Position numbers and translations under genes: made by a program
DNA from: Hofstenia miamia
Lineage: Eukaryota > Xenacoelomorpha > Acoela > Hofsteniidae
Direction: 5' to 3'
Assembly: GCA_900660155.1 (NCBI GenBank)
Contig: CABFPE010000232.1
Coordinates: 33,566-97,565, forward strand
Length of the DNA stretch: 64,000 bases
Notes under the pieces: model-generated
The model's input: the letters and a program-made list of their open reading frames with translations, nothing else
Databases searched by the model: none
What the model was told of the DNA's origin: nothing
Shown: piece by piece, positions 36,575 through 49,369 of the stretch
Layout of the letters: each line of letters opens with the position of its first letter
How positions within the stretch are numbered: the stretch's first letter is position 1

Positions 36575-38084
36575 TTATATAAAAGATGCCAGTAATTCAC
36601 TTTCACAGTTTCTTGGCTTATCAGTTGAATTTGCAGGATTAGAATTTTTTATTCGTATTTGGAACTCTTCAACATCGTCTGGGATGTCTTCATTTAATGT
36701 TTCTGGCAGGAATCTTGAGTATATTATACCAAGAATTATGCTAAGAAAAGCAAAACTATAATAAAGCAAAGCATTTTTAATATAGAAGTATATTACATCA
36801 AAAATTACTATTAATGGAATAACACATGCAAATGCAATTGATATGCCAGTAGCTCTTAAGCATGTTGGAAAAATTTCAGCAGCCAAGATAAATATCGATA
36901 TTTCCATAGTAGCTTGAAAGCCAAGCGAAAGAACCCAAACATAATTCATAAAACAGTTATTTATTTCAACAATGTGCTTATGAACTGTTGCTAAAATGCT
37001 TAAAGTAAAAGCACAGATTGATGATAAAATGAGTGCAGGTTTACGACCAAATCTGTTTGCAACAACGCATTGAGAGCAAAGCAAAGCAAATAAAATGGAT
37101 ATATTCATTATATGGTCAAACTGCAAATAAAATGGATATATTCATTATATGGTCAAACTTGTTTTCGTCACACCCTTTTGATATATAAGAAATATATCTA
37201 AGAATTTTAACTATAAACAAGTTTAGCACCAACGCTATCAGAATTATTGCCGATTGTTTTGATGAAAACAATTCGCATAAATTATAGACATAACTATATC
37301 TTTTATTTTCCATTGATTCCTCATCCATTTTTAAGGTTGACAGTTCTCTTATGATTTCTTTCACAGCTGGTTGCATCTTGGCTTTGTTTTGAATGAAAAT
37401 TTTCTCAATGAGATCAGCAGTTTCTTTAAATCGTTTTTTTTGTAAGAGCCACCTTGGTGATTTATCAAGAAATATGTAAATAAAATATAATTCTGAAGTT
37501 AGAAATATTGTTATGAAAGTGGCATAAATGTTCATGTTTTCGAATTTCAAAAAGTGGTGGTTCTCCAATAATTGACTAGCCACAATATCTATAAAATATG
37601 TTGTATAGAAGACATTCACTCTATTGCTTTTAGTTGTAGTTTCACAATATATTACTGACAAAGTCAAATTCTTTAAATATCTTAGAGCATTATCAATATT
37701 TCGAATAAGCATTAAGCTGAAATCTAAATCTAATAGTTGTAAACTCCATATTATCAATATTTCTGCCACTGTCAACATAATTAATGTATGTTTTCTGCCT
37801 ATTCTGTCTGTAACAACAAATAGCAGATATAATACTCCTAAGAAAATCAAATAAATGAAATTGATCTGTATTCTTAAATCATCACATTTTTTTACAAGGA
37901 GAAATCTTTCACTGCTATTCAAATAAATAGTGTCCAAACAGCTTGAATTTTTCTGAGTCTCATTGATGAAATTTTGTGTTAGTATGTTAACAATAAAAAT
38001 GTAAAGCCAGATCAACAGAAATTTCACATTCCACAAACCGAATCCTGCAAAATTAAGCAACTCATTAATATCACACTCATACAT
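36575..38084 (-). CDS. SLC22-type organic ion transporter (MFS), interrupted by a 37-bp duplication
   Basis: A plasma-membrane major-facilitator protein of the SLC22 organic cation/anion/carnitine group. The first open part (38084-37116, 322 codons) has a short N-terminus (LLNFAGFGLWN), one membrane segment at about residues 15-37, an extracellular loop with NETQ/NSS glycosylation sites, TDRIGRK at residues 92-98 and SPRWLL at 209-214, the SLC22 signature before the central cytosolic loop. The second part (37126-36575) has NRFGRKPALIL, AEIFPTCLRATG and FLPETLNED, the matching C-half signatures. The parts overlap in a 37-bp tandem duplication that shifts the frame; counted once, the protein would be 490 residues, close to the family's usual 500-550. 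The external loop is shorter than in vertebrate members. No intron is visible. Substrate unknown. It is either a gene with a local assembly or allelic error, or a young pseudogene. Confidence 0.8.
37086..37159. repeat. 37-bp tandem duplication inside the SLC22 gene
   Basis: 37086-37122 is repeated exactly as 37123-37159. On the gene strand each unit encodes the start of a membrane segment (FDHIMNISILFA). Its length is not a multiple of three. The join creates TTATTTGCAG, which looks like a splice acceptor, but the GT-AG choices I examined nearby (38, 51 and 53 bases) do not restore the frame. Confidence 0.95.
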
Positions 38085-38659
38085 TCTGCAATTTAATTAC
38101 TTAATCTAAAAAGGAAAGGAAAATTTTTGCTGAATTTACTTAATTAGCTAATTATGGCGTTAAACATTGTACAAGCTACATATCTGTCGCAGCTAAAGTT
38201 AAGTGGAAATAGACAGCTTATAGTTAAACTTTCTAAATCCCACAAATTAACTGTTAGTTTCAGTTGTAGGTTGTTTTCAACAACAGGCATTTCAATGTCG
38301 TCATAATTTTTTGAATTTAATTAATGAAATAGTAACGGGGAGATCTAGTATTATTAAAGTCTTTTATTCAAACAAAATATTTTAACTTTCAAATATATTA
38401 AACTGGATTAATAAAGAAATCCTTGTTTTGAGCGACCTGTAGAACAAGGGCTGATGATATAATGGGTGCAAAGATCTTCAATAGTATAATTTGTTTTGAA
38501 AAACTTCCAAAATAGTATTTTAAATTATGATTTAGAACTTTTGGTGCACTTAGAAGATTAATAAATGCTTTCAAATGAATGAAATTTGATAGTGGAACTA
38601 CTTGATGAAAATATATTTAAATGTCTTCGATTTTCTACAAATTTTGCTTTCAAAGATAA

Positions 38660-39320
38660 TGTGATTTTAACTTCTTACATTTGAACGACGTACATTCTTA
38701 AAGTATACAAAGCTATAGATTTTAAAATCAAATTTATTGCTTAAAAGTTTATAAAAGAGAAAAAGATAAAAAAGTTGACGCTTAAAAGAGATAGGCAAAA
38801 TATTTAATAAAATTAAACGAGACTTGTAATTTTCTTGTTGTATTATCCAACGAGAACATCTTCTTTGAAACATTTCTAAACGATTTACATCACGTTTAAC
38901 TAGAATACCAAATTGGGGAAGCATAAAAAAGAGCTGGTAAGATCAATGAATTATAAAGATTTTTTTATATTTGAAATTTAGTATTGAATGTTATAGTTCT
39001 TATGATAGAAATAAAAGACTTGTTACATGATTTCACTTTCTTTGATATGCGCTCACTCCAAGAAAAATTATTTGAGATAGTAATAATCAGGTCAATCATT
39101 AAAAAAGAAAATAAAAAGTAGAATTCCAAGCACAGATCCCAGTGGTACACCACTGTTGAGTTCTATTTAAAAGGCATAATGAAATTAAATTTAGAAAATT
39201 ATGCTTATCTAAAAGAAGTCCTTGTCAAATGTATCGAAAGCTTTACTAAAGTCAATTTATAGTATCATACATACCTTATTTTCATCAAAATCAGAGTAAA
39301 ATACGAATTGCAAAAGCATT
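38660..39320 (-). mobile_element. LINE reverse-transcriptase fragment
   Basis: On the minus strand, from high to low coordinates, it carries traces of the 'F-KAFD' block near 39230, then VYHWDLCLEF (a decayed GVPQGSVLG) near 39140, and NNFSWSERISKKVKSCNKS (the block after YLG). An 85-codon frame at 38667-38924 reads VNRLEMFQRRCSRWI, then YKSRLILLNILPISFKRQ and LFYKLLSNKF, the C-terminal region of CR1/Jockey-like LINEs. Parts are deleted between blocks. It lies upstream of the SLC22 gene on the same strand. Confidence 0.7.
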
Positions 39321-39716
39321 ATTAAAATGTTTATATTTTTTGAATATCGTAAGCTTGAAGTAAATAAAAATTCCCAGCTTTTTGTGACCCGGTTTGGATT
39401 TTTTAAGATTAGATACTATTACTTTAATAAGACGAAAATTTATAAAGATGAGAAACATAACAAACAAACTGTATTATAACATATAAAAATTTTAGAATGC
39501 CTTCACAATTTCAAGAAAAAGAAAATGATCGGAATTAGAAATCACTTCGTAGGTCAATTATTCATACTATGTGAGGGTGGAAATATTCCAGAATCTATCT
39601 TGGAATAAGTCACCTTGTGGAAATATTCCAGAATCATAAATTATTTGTGAGCAGAGACGTTCACAGCTTCCTGCATGCGTGGCATAAATCTACTTATCAA
39701 CATCTAAAATTAAGAC

Positions 39717-40126
39717 CCCATGGAACTGTTACCAACTTAAACTTTAAAAATCCTTCAACTTTGAAGCTCTTATAATAATTATTAAAAAGGCCACAATAGT
39801 TAGAAAAAAAACAGTTTGGTACTTTAAAGAGTTGCATTGGAGTATAAGGTTTGTTACCTTCATTTTCAAAGTTTAAATTCTATTCTGTATTCCATTAATA
39901 CATTGAATTGCCCTATGAAACTTTGAAATTACTCAGCTTAATTTTTCAAGTAAGATACTATATAATTGCCAATTTTCAATAACTTCATGTAATTTTGAGG
40001 GGAACAGTTCCAATGTTATGCTTTAAAAAAACAAGCTAATAATTTTCAAGTTGTAATGACACTTTTCAGCAAACTTATAAGAATTTGAAAGATCTTTAAA
40101 GTTTAAGTTGGCAACATTTCCATGGG
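39717..40126. mobile_element. 410-bp MITE-like element with 35-bp inverted ends
   Basis: The left end begins CCCATGGAACTGTTACCAAC and continues TTAAACTTTAAAAATC. The right end read inward begins CCCATGGAAATGTTGCCAAC and continues TTAAACTTTAAAGATC. The two match over about 35 bases with three differences. There is no coding potential. No convincing target duplication, so the superfamily is open. Just to the left, GTGGAAATATTCCAGAATC occurs twice (39577 and 39617). Confidence 0.65.
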
Positions 40127-41320
40127 AAATGCTTAAGTTTTTCTTCCTCTTCTGTGCCACCAGAGAAAGAACTAAAATATCTGAAAGTAGGTTCCTAAAA
40201 TATCATTTCCGCTTATTAGTAACTCGATTCGATCATGACTTTACCCGAACCGATCAGATTTTATCTCTGGTGTAAACATCTGCCCAATTTATGTATACTC
40301 TGGTATTATTTCTTTCTAACCCTATTATGCATTAGTATTCTTATTGAATACTAAAATTCATAAGTGCTATAAGCTAAAGCACAAAAGCGCAAGCGGTGAT
40401 AAGTGCAATGGGAAAAAGCGAAAGCGAAGATGAGCAAAAATTTGCTAGGCGATAAATTCACTGGCCTGGACCATATATTTTTGAATTGCACTTAGATAAA
40501 AATTGGGTAACTTGTTTGGTGGTCAATATTCAATCCATTGTATTTGAATTATTAGACAATTTTGGGAAATCATGAAAAATAACAGAACAGAAGTAATGAT
40601 TAAATAAGTTAGAATTTTCAAAATCTGAATTTGCAAAATCTTTATCTAGATACATTGGTTTGGGCATGGATTTTGGGGATCAAGATCGAATAAGTTTGTA
40701 ACACGAACTTATATCTGAAGTATCTGTGAAGATTTCTACATAAATTAAATAATATTTCATATATAAAATTAGATTTTTTGTTGATTAATATTATTTTAGT
40801 TTTTATTCTAGAAAGATTTTCTTGCAAGAAGTTTTTCATAAATTCTCTTCAATTTGTTGGATCATTATGCGATGTCCAGTAGTTAGGTAAGGTATGTCTG
40901 CTGGTTCGTTTTGTAGGAACAATCTTGGAAATTATGATAAATAGTTTTCGTACCAAATCGAAAAACAATGTCATTAGAATGAATTTTGAATGAAAATTAA
41001 GATTTGACAAGAGAATTAGAAAGGTCTTGATTATTATATTGTGAATCTGAGTAATAATTATCATAAACTTTATTGGGAGTGGATATTTCAAAAATTTTAT
41101 CAATATTAAACGGATCTTTCATTATAGAAGGTGTAAAAACAATTCCAGCATTGGCTGAGAAAGTATCTGATACAGTGACTAAATTAGAGATGGAAATTAA
41201 GTAGGAGTTACAAAGAATAACTCAAGAATGTTACCAGCAATATGAGTTAGAAAATCAATTAACTGAACAAGATGCATATTAACAAAACAGGTAAGCAAAA
41301 AGTGTTAAATGTATGGGGAG
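40127..41320. other. No gene recognised
   Basis: AT-rich DNA. Short frames at 40642-40839 and 40849-41103 (minus) have no family resemblance. A patch rich in AAGCG near 40370-40430 is unexplained. Confidence 0.4.
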
Positions 41321-41329
41321 AAATAAATC

Positions 41330-41690
41330 CAATATTCATTAATAAGCGTTTTTTCATATCTTTAGTGAAGAACTACTATTTGCACTTAACCAATATATTA
41401 TTGATAACAAATTCCGTGACATTTTTAAGAAATCTGACATTACAAGCCCCTATATATATATATATGCATAAAGCGACCCTTTAAATGCAGTTCACAAGTT
41501 GTGAAAGTTGTTTGAAAAATTACTAAGCAATCAAAAAATAATATTTGATATCTAAAAATATTCTTTCGAAAAAACAATTTGGGTTTCGTAAATGTTATAG
41601 CACTCAAATGTATCTAATCAATAACACAACAAATAAAATTTAATCTAACCTCCAATAAAGAATTTGGAAAAACTGAAAGACAAATGAATG
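41330..41690 (+). mobile_element. LINE reverse-transcriptase N-terminal fragment
   Basis: Near 41560 the plus strand reads KNILSKKQFGFRKCYSTQMY, the 'ILS--QFGFRk--ST' block at the start of the CR1/Jockey RT domain. The preceding part contains a TA insertion and broken frames. It is a dead fragment. The fragment at 43560 carries later RT blocks on the same strand and could derive from the same insertion. Confidence 0.65.
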
Positions 41691-41699
41691 TATTATAAT

Positions 41700-43555
41700 T
41701 TTGATAACACATAATTTAATAATGAGTTTTCTTAATAATGTACAGCATATAGTTATATTTAGAGGCAAAAAAATCAAAATATATCATAACTAGCAGGAGG
41801 ATTCATTAGGGTACAGTCAGAGTTGGAACCTGGCCCGCATACCGCCAGGCCAGGCCCGGCCCATATCAACATGAAAATATACAGGCCTGGGTGACAACAT
41901 TTATCGATTCATACATTTTTCTTGAATGTTCCACATGTAAATATATTCAACGTGCATTATTATTATATTGCATTTGAGATCTCATTTCATCTACATATTT
42001 ACTCTTGTAGGTACTATTTATGTTTATTAAAGGTATTCAGTTAGAGGTTCTAATGTCTTTGTTTCCTCTCAAGATACAGATCTGCTAACGAAATGACTAT
42101 TTTCTCGGGATCAGCTAAATTTGGATCCGGTCTAGACCGGTCCCTGTGACGAAAGCTTTTTCGGTCCCGCTCTCGAAGATTTCGTTTTGGACCCATAGTC
42201 ATTACTCAAACAAAAATAGGAAATCCCCACGATATCCTAAAAACACCTCACCACGACATAAGTGCCATCCTAGTGATATCACGAGACCATCGGAATGCAT
42301 CCTAAAATGATCCTAAATCTGTCTTAATGTCCGTCCAAAATAATATCTCTAGGATATCTCATTGAGACACTATATGTCCAAATATAAAGTTCTCAGGTTG
42401 TCTCAGCAGATGGGTTTGAGATTTTATCGCAATGAGATGCTTTGAGGATGTCGGAAAGGAATAGGTGAATGACCGTCACAGCAACATCCTTTATAGCAAC
42501 AAAGTACACTATGTCCGTGGATTTTAAGTACGTATAAGAGTTCCCTATTAGCAAATTTATTAAATTGCAATGAATAAACTATACTACAAAGGTATAGCTA
42601 AAACAGGCCACATACGTTTCTGCAGACCCATTTGTTTTGCACAGAGGCATTCAGGAAATTAATTGGATATACTCAAGAAAATATTTGCAGTTAAAAATAT
42701 CAAATACTAACACAATATTGCTAGTATTGATATTGCATTGCATTACAATACATGCAATTCATGCAATTTACTCATTATGATTGATAGCTTTTAAAAGATC
42801 CTATTCTTTAGCAATTTGGTCATAATTTTAGCAATAGTAAATTTAAATTAAACATTTCAATTTTGAATAAAATTAGAAATAATTTTTTTTGATGCAACAT
42901 AAATGATTATAAAGTAAAAATAAATTTTAATAATTTTCAAACAATTCAGTGTTAGTGTGGACATTTTGCATAAATTATTCTTACAATGCTGAATTATACA
43001 TTAATTCTGAAGAGGCATCTCAATGTAATCTCATGAGATATATCAGCAATAACCTAATGAGACATCTGTAGAACATCAGCATCCTAAAACCGCCTCACTA
43101 GGATATGAGACACCTGCGACATCAATAGGATGATTTAGAATAAATTTGCGACTTTTGATTTTTGTGCTGGTACCATCTGTAATTTTGATATCATGTATCC
43201 AGTTAGAATTTTAATAATTAATAACGAAAATATACAATGTAACTAACTATAACCAACTAAAATATGGTCTGAAGCAAAGCACATAAAAGTAACTGATGAA
43301 ATTTTTTAAAGAAATGAAATGCTTAATTTATAATATTCTAGGATCAGAGTTTTCGATATTATGCACATACATAGATATATGGTCGCGTATAATTTCCCGA
43401 GAATTTTTGGACAGGATATCAGGTCCCAATCCCTACGAGACCAGATACGAGACTGTAGCCACGGGATAAAAATACTTTTAATGTAACTGTGAACCTCCAA
43501 AATGACATAGAAAATTTAACAAAGTATTTCTCGAATAATTAATTAAAGTAAATAT
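41700..43555. other. No gene; patches of GC-richer repeat-like DNA
   Basis: 41830-41870 is a GC-rich patch (GGCCAGGCCCGGCCC). 42220-42440 and 43010-43130 share short blocks such as ATCCTAAAA-C-CCTCAC and GGATAT-TCA-TGAGAC and could be the ends of one small element about 0.9 kb long. I could not define its borders. Confidence 0.35.
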
Positions 43556-43559
43556 TGAA

Positions 43560-44000
43560 AAAACACAGATGATATTCTCGTCTAAAATATTCCGAATTCT
43601 CACAAAAAACATAGAACTTAATATACATCAAGTTCCAATAAAACAAAGCAAATCTATCAACTATTTAGGTGTTGAAATTTACAATGATTTAAAATTCAAA
43701 AAATTCTTTATTTGGCTAAGATTAATAAAATGCTTTCTGTGGTTAGGTGTCTTTATCATCTCAGAAATATTCCAAATACATATCACAAACAATTATTAAA
43801 TGCACTCAACTTATCACCCTTTCAATACTGCTAATTTCTTATTACAAATATAAATTCAAAATATCGCATCCTTCTGTCTAAAAGTTAAAATTGGTCTTTT
43901 AAAATTTACTGCAAAATATTATCTCCTTCTTAGCAAATTCAACATCATGTTATCAATACTGTTTAAATTCAAAAAAGTTCGACCCCCGATTTAAGTTCTA
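43560..44000 (+). mobile_element. LINE reverse-transcriptase C-terminal fragment
   Basis: Encodes TQMIFSSKIFRI, then VPIKQSKSINYLGVEIYNDL, the 'K-YLGv-id--L' block of CR1/Jockey-like RTs. It continues into DNA that matches 35940-36300. The frame is lost after about 43800. Dead copy of the same family as at 35940. Confidence 0.75.
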
Positions 44001-44171
44001 AAACAATATCTTTCTATTAAAGGCATATCTGATGCTTTTATTAAAAACTAGAATCATGGGCCAACTGTGTTTAATTTAAACTGCATTAATTATTTAAACA
44101 CAAGCAAAAACTAGTATTTTCACTAGAAATTTGCAAGCACAAACACATTTAATTACCATGTTGAGTCACAT

Positions 44172-44338
44172 TATATATATATATATATATATANNNNNNN
44201 NNNNNNNNNNNNNNNNNNNNNNNNNNNNNNNNNNNNNNNNNNNNNNNNNNNNNNNNNNNNNNNNNNNNNNNNNNNNNNNNNNNNNNNNNNNNNNNNNNNN
44301 NNNNNNNNNNNNNNNNTATATATATATATATATATATA
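44172..44338. repeat. TA microsatellite containing a 123-base gap
   Basis: TA runs at 44172-44193 and 44317-44338 border N at 44194-44316. The missing DNA is probably more TA repeat. Confidence 0.95.
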
Positions 44339-44949
44339 ATTTACAAATCCCATTTTGATTATTTTTCTATCAGGGCAAAACAACAAAGGAAATTAATGAA
44401 AAGCAAAACCCCCATTTTTGCGACAAGCTATACATCATACGAACAAACTGTTTCCGAATCTACAACAAAGACAAACTCTATATCTAGTACAAGTATAGGG
44501 CCAGACCCACTTCTTGCGCAGGGGAATAAAGATTTTGATGAATGAAAACGTTACAGTTTTTTTAAAGTAATACATTTTTAACAATAACAAGTGCCTCGAG
44601 TAATTATTAATACTTCAAATATTCTTCTACTGACAATCTGTAACAGTTGTATGCTAAATTTTAATGTAAACAGAATGACTTATTGATGTTTGATAAATAA
44701 CTATTTGTTCTGGTTTGTTAAATAATGTTACTGAGACAAAAAAAGATTGACGTTCTTGATAAATATAAATCTTCATGCACATACACACAAACTTATATTA
44801 TATATATATATATATATAAAGCTGATGCATTAATAAATCGATGTCTTATTGATGCAGGAGTAAGTTTTACTATATAGGCCATTCGGATGATTTGTCTATA
44901 CTCTCCATAACTGGTTTATACAATCCTTCAAGAATATACTCTTCCTGGC

Positions 44950-45165
44950 TCAGTTATAATAACACCCATAGTAAAAATTTAAAATATAAATAAACACATA
45001 GAAGAGCCACGCATTTAACGGCAATGTGTGCACTAGCCTCTTTTTGGGCGGCTTATCTTCAATGACACCTAACAACATGCTTTTCCAAATAATAAATTCC
45101 GCCTTAGCACTATAACCTCCAAATGGGTCAGCCATTTCTGCGTTTCTTTTAAGAGCTTTCACCTA
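44950..45165 (-). CDS. Possible exon of unknown protein
   Basis: On the minus strand an open frame reads VKALKRNAEMADPFGGYSAK, continues with AEFIIWKSMLLG and PPKKRLVHTLPLNAW, and ends in a hydrophobic stretch. It is preceded by TTTTATGAAATATAG, a plausible splice acceptor. The composition is more protein-like than the surrounding chance frames, but I do not recognise it and see no partner exon. Confidence 0.2.
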
Positions 45166-45169
45166 TATT

Positions 45170-48100
45170 TCATAAAATCAATGAAAATTTCAAAAGAAGA
45201 GTATCTCATTCCATGAAACGTGTTTCACAAAATGATTTCAATTTTCTAGAATCCATTTCAATAAGAGGTTCAGAATCATTGCATTTTGATATACTTTCAT
45301 TCTTTTGGCACTTGGTTAAAAATGAACTACTTTTCTAATAGTGTCATAATTAGTCCCATGCATTAGGCTAAATTGACAAAGTTTCAGGGAGCGTATGAAG
45401 CTGCACCAACTTCTTTCCTGCTCATAATTTCCCTCCAATCCAATTCATTATTCTCACGTACATGTGCTTTATCTGACAGAATTGAATTTCTATGTACTGT
45501 ACAAATGAATCTATTAATAACTGATATAAATTTGGACTTAGCCCTTAGAATTTGTGAAACTGAAAGAATAATAAATTGTAATGACCAGTTTATATATCGC
45601 TCCCCTCAAATCCGCCACAGCACATTAAAACTGGAAAACCTAAATTGACTTTTAGAATAACATAAGATATTAATGTAAAATTTCAAAATGTATATTACAT
45701 TTTTCAATGTTTCTTTATAAATAATATTGTTTTCACTGTATTCTTGTATGCTGTTAGGTAAGTAGGCTGTTTTTGAAATAGCAGGCCAACTTTTCTAATA
45801 GGCCTACGTCAGCCCAACCAACAACAGAGATTCCAACTGCCTGTCGAAATACGGTTAGCATGAATAAAAGTTAATGCATAGGAATAAATTTTCAGATAGT
45901 GCCAAAAGTTTATTCTTTGCATATATTTTACCCAGAACTAATTGATTACATTTAAAAAATTTGTAACATTCAGATGCGCTCTGCGATCTGATTTGAGAGT
46001 CAATTCTATCATAGGATTACATTAAATGTATACTGAATGTTTTTCAACATCTGAGAAACAAAATTGTTTATATGAACACAAAAAACCTAAAATAGCTCAC
46101 ATCAAAGGACCAATTAAATGCAAGGAAGAATTATATTTAGCCTAAACATGAATATCAATTTTGTAAGATTAAGTAATATAGTTCAATTTTAGCACTGCTT
46201 GTTCGCCTTTATACGTTTTTCTTCAATATATCATGGTGGATGTCTTTCTGGATATTTGGCTTTTCTGATATATTATTTTGATATCATTTGTGATTGTTGT
46301 GCAGTTTTTCTAGAATAACTATGTTTACACTTAAGCCCCATATCTCAAGACTTCATCGTGCTCATATTTGCATCTCCATATGTATTAACGTAGCCAATGA
46401 TAATTTCTTGATACAAGTAAAGAATCTGCTATTTCTTTCAATGTGGCTGCTAAATTCTGTTTTTTGGCAATTTTAACTTTCCTAATTTGATTGACCAACT
46501 GACGTCTTTGATAGAGAATAAATATTAGATTTTTTTCTTTTAAATAATGTCTTTAAATAATAGACTTTTAAATTAACATTTATGATTATGGTGTAGTTCT
46601 GATACTCTCATCAGTTAATGAACTAGCTATTTAACCCTAGGTCAACCAAGTATACTGCTTAATAATATTGTTTTAAGCACAACTAAACAATATCTTGATA
46701 TTATTATTGAATTTAAGAATTTCCCATCATGAAAAATAATTACACCTCTAAAGGTACAACGGGAAAAGTTGCAAAATTTTAAGTTTTTTTTGAAAATATT
46801 GTATAAATTATTCTTACTTAAAATATAAAAAATCATTCATGGAAACACAAACATAACATGGAAACACAACATTTTTTGCACCACTTAAGGTGACTAACCA
46901 CGCTTCATTTTACTACAACTGCTTTATTTTTACTGATGTGCTACTCACATTTTTAAAAGAATTCCTTTAAAGGCATTTTGGTTGACCTAGATTTGAAATG
47001 AAATTAAGCGTGTGAAACATTCGTTTGACCTCAAAATCATGAACTTCTTAGAGACATATTTACAAATCAAAATTTCATCAAAAATACACAATAATCTCAT
47101 TGTCATGTTCATAATACGTACATTATATTAGCCATAGTAATTGATCTGTTTTCAATGAATAAACATAATTGATATTAATTATTTATTGATGCTCCAACAT
47201 CTTTAAAATCCTCTATTTATGTGCTAAGGAAAAGAAAGACAACGCTATCTATTTTTGTACATAACATCCAACACAATTGAACCCTTTAGCAAGAAATAAT
47301 CTATTTATATCAACGCATGCATAACTATTTGAATTTATTTTCTATATTTTCTTTTCATTGCATTGTCATAATGACAATTAATATCTTTTGTTATACTTAT
47401 TGTCATTTTTATTAATATTCATCTTATTTTCTCATGCTCATATGTGATTCTCATCTCCATGTAATTTTGTCTACGTTATTTTTCTCCATCCCTGTATTCC
47501 AAAATGTCTCAATTTGCTTACGCCAGTGAATGATTGATTTGAGATATAGACATATCACTTCAATTACATTTCAAAGTTAAGTTGTTCTTTGGTAGTTTCT
47601 TCTTTATTATTATTACTAAATCGTTTACAAATTTTGATCTTGTATTCTCTTCAATATGAAAATTTTGCCGAATGGATTTGACTCAACTCAAGCTTCAGCG
47701 GAATCTTCAAAGTCGCAAGTAATATGCCGTTCATGAAGTTGCTTGAAGTAGATCTGATTACCCACTAAGCAAGTGTATGACCAATGAAAAAAAATCTAGT
47801 CATTGGATGTCGTGGAATTTAAACTATGATCTGATTCTATTATTCAGTATGCGTAGAAGCAACACTTCTTGTTAACTTTCGTTATCTATTGTTTACTTAA
47901 AAAAGTTCTAAATATTTATGAAACCTGACTAATATTTATGAACTTCAATGAATTGATAATTAATATCTCTTAAGTCTATGTGATATTCTGAATAATAATC
48001 AGATGTCTTTGATAAATATAATATAGTCTTTCTCAATAATACCTCGAATGATAAATTTTTTAAAATTAAGGGAACTTCATAGAATTGCCAAACTTTTTGA

Positions 48101-48768
48101 TAAAGTGAATATTCACAACATAGTGTTTGTCTTCATCTTTGTAATAAAGATGTTCAACAAATTTGGCACGATAATGTAATTAATAGAAAAGTTAAGATTC
48201 GTGTTTTACTCCATTATGTTAACTTGCCTTCAGTAAATAAAAGATTTCGGCATGAAATTGTCGAGAATACTTCCTATTATACTTCCGGTCGATCTTTGTC
48301 TTATTTGTCGTCGTGATTTCTGCTAACCTTCTTAGATATTTGAAAATATTTTCATAAAGTGGAGGAAGTAAAGCTAGTTTGTATTTCAATCAATAGCCTC
48401 GATAATAAGCCAATGACAGTTTATTCAATCTTACCTTTTTTCACTTGATGATAGATGTGCAGTCGTCCCACATTTATTCTTTAACCAATCCTTATTGTCT
48501 TGAACTAGTTAAATAAGATAGAAAAAGCGTTTTCTATAGAATGACTTATATAGGGATAGAAAGAGTAAAAGAATGTTATCTTGCAGAACTTACAGTTGTT
48601 GTCCATTAAAAAATATAGATAAACTTATCTTGAAACTACTGATTTTGCACGTCGAGGAATCACTTGTAGCATGTTTCATAACAGTTAAATGAAAGCATGT
48701 GTGGGTGCAGTTTCAGTTGTTCACTGAAGCTTGCATCCATTTATGAATATATGTTTCTGCACAGTATA
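45170..48768. other. No gene recognised
   Basis: Long AT-rich stretch. A 91-codon frame at 45373-45648 (plus) has no family resemblance, and others are shorter. No RNA gene or transposon ends were seen. Confidence 0.4.
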
Positions 48769-48882
48769 CATAAAATAATATATTCTTATGTAAATTATAT
48801 TATTGTTATGAACATTTTCCAGCTTCATAAAATAATATATTCTTATGTAAATTATATTATTGTTATGAACATTTTCCAGCTT
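48769..48882. repeat. 57-bp perfect tandem duplication
   Basis: 48769-48825 is repeated exactly as 48826-48882 (unit CATAAAATAATATATTCTTA to TTTTCCAGCTT). Recent duplication or assembly slip. A TA microsatellite follows at 48909-48935. Confidence 0.9.
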
Positions 48883-48908
48883 CTATGTTGTTAATACAGT
48901 CAATTCTT

Positions 48909-48939
<31 letters not shown>

Positions 48940-49365
48940 AGTAAGAAGATCTTTCAGAATATGAGAATATGGTAAGATTCGTACAAATATATCTTGAATT
49001 TTGGCTAACCTTTTAAAGTATAAGTTGTAAATCTCTTAAGTGAAAAATATTATGTTTTGAAATTTTGATGCTTATGACTAAACGGAAATTGCTAAATTAC
49101 ATAAATGTTTGAAATGACATTCTTTTGCAATATTTTATATTATTGCCATATTATTGAATTTTATAAGATATTTTTCAAAATTAATTTGGAATCTTGGCAT
49201 AGTGTCTTATTTCCAACCAGGAAGGTAGGCAATATTTTTTATCTCAACGTTTTGGTTTGATAAATAAAAGAAATACATATAATAAACTATTTTTGTATTT
49301 GGATTATGTTTATTTCAATAATTACTGAATTTAGAAAGGTTTTCTATTCTTTTCGCATTATAAAT
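48940..49365. other. No gene recognised
   Basis: AT-rich spacer. Confidence 0.4.
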
Positions 49366-49369
49366 TACT

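Noticed and set aside
41800-43140. Possible 0.9-kb element with GGATAT/GAGAC-containing ends
   Set aside because: Shared blocks are short and I could not set borders or orientation.
44131-44386. Frames crossing the N gap
   Set aside because: They consist of TA repeat and unknown bases.
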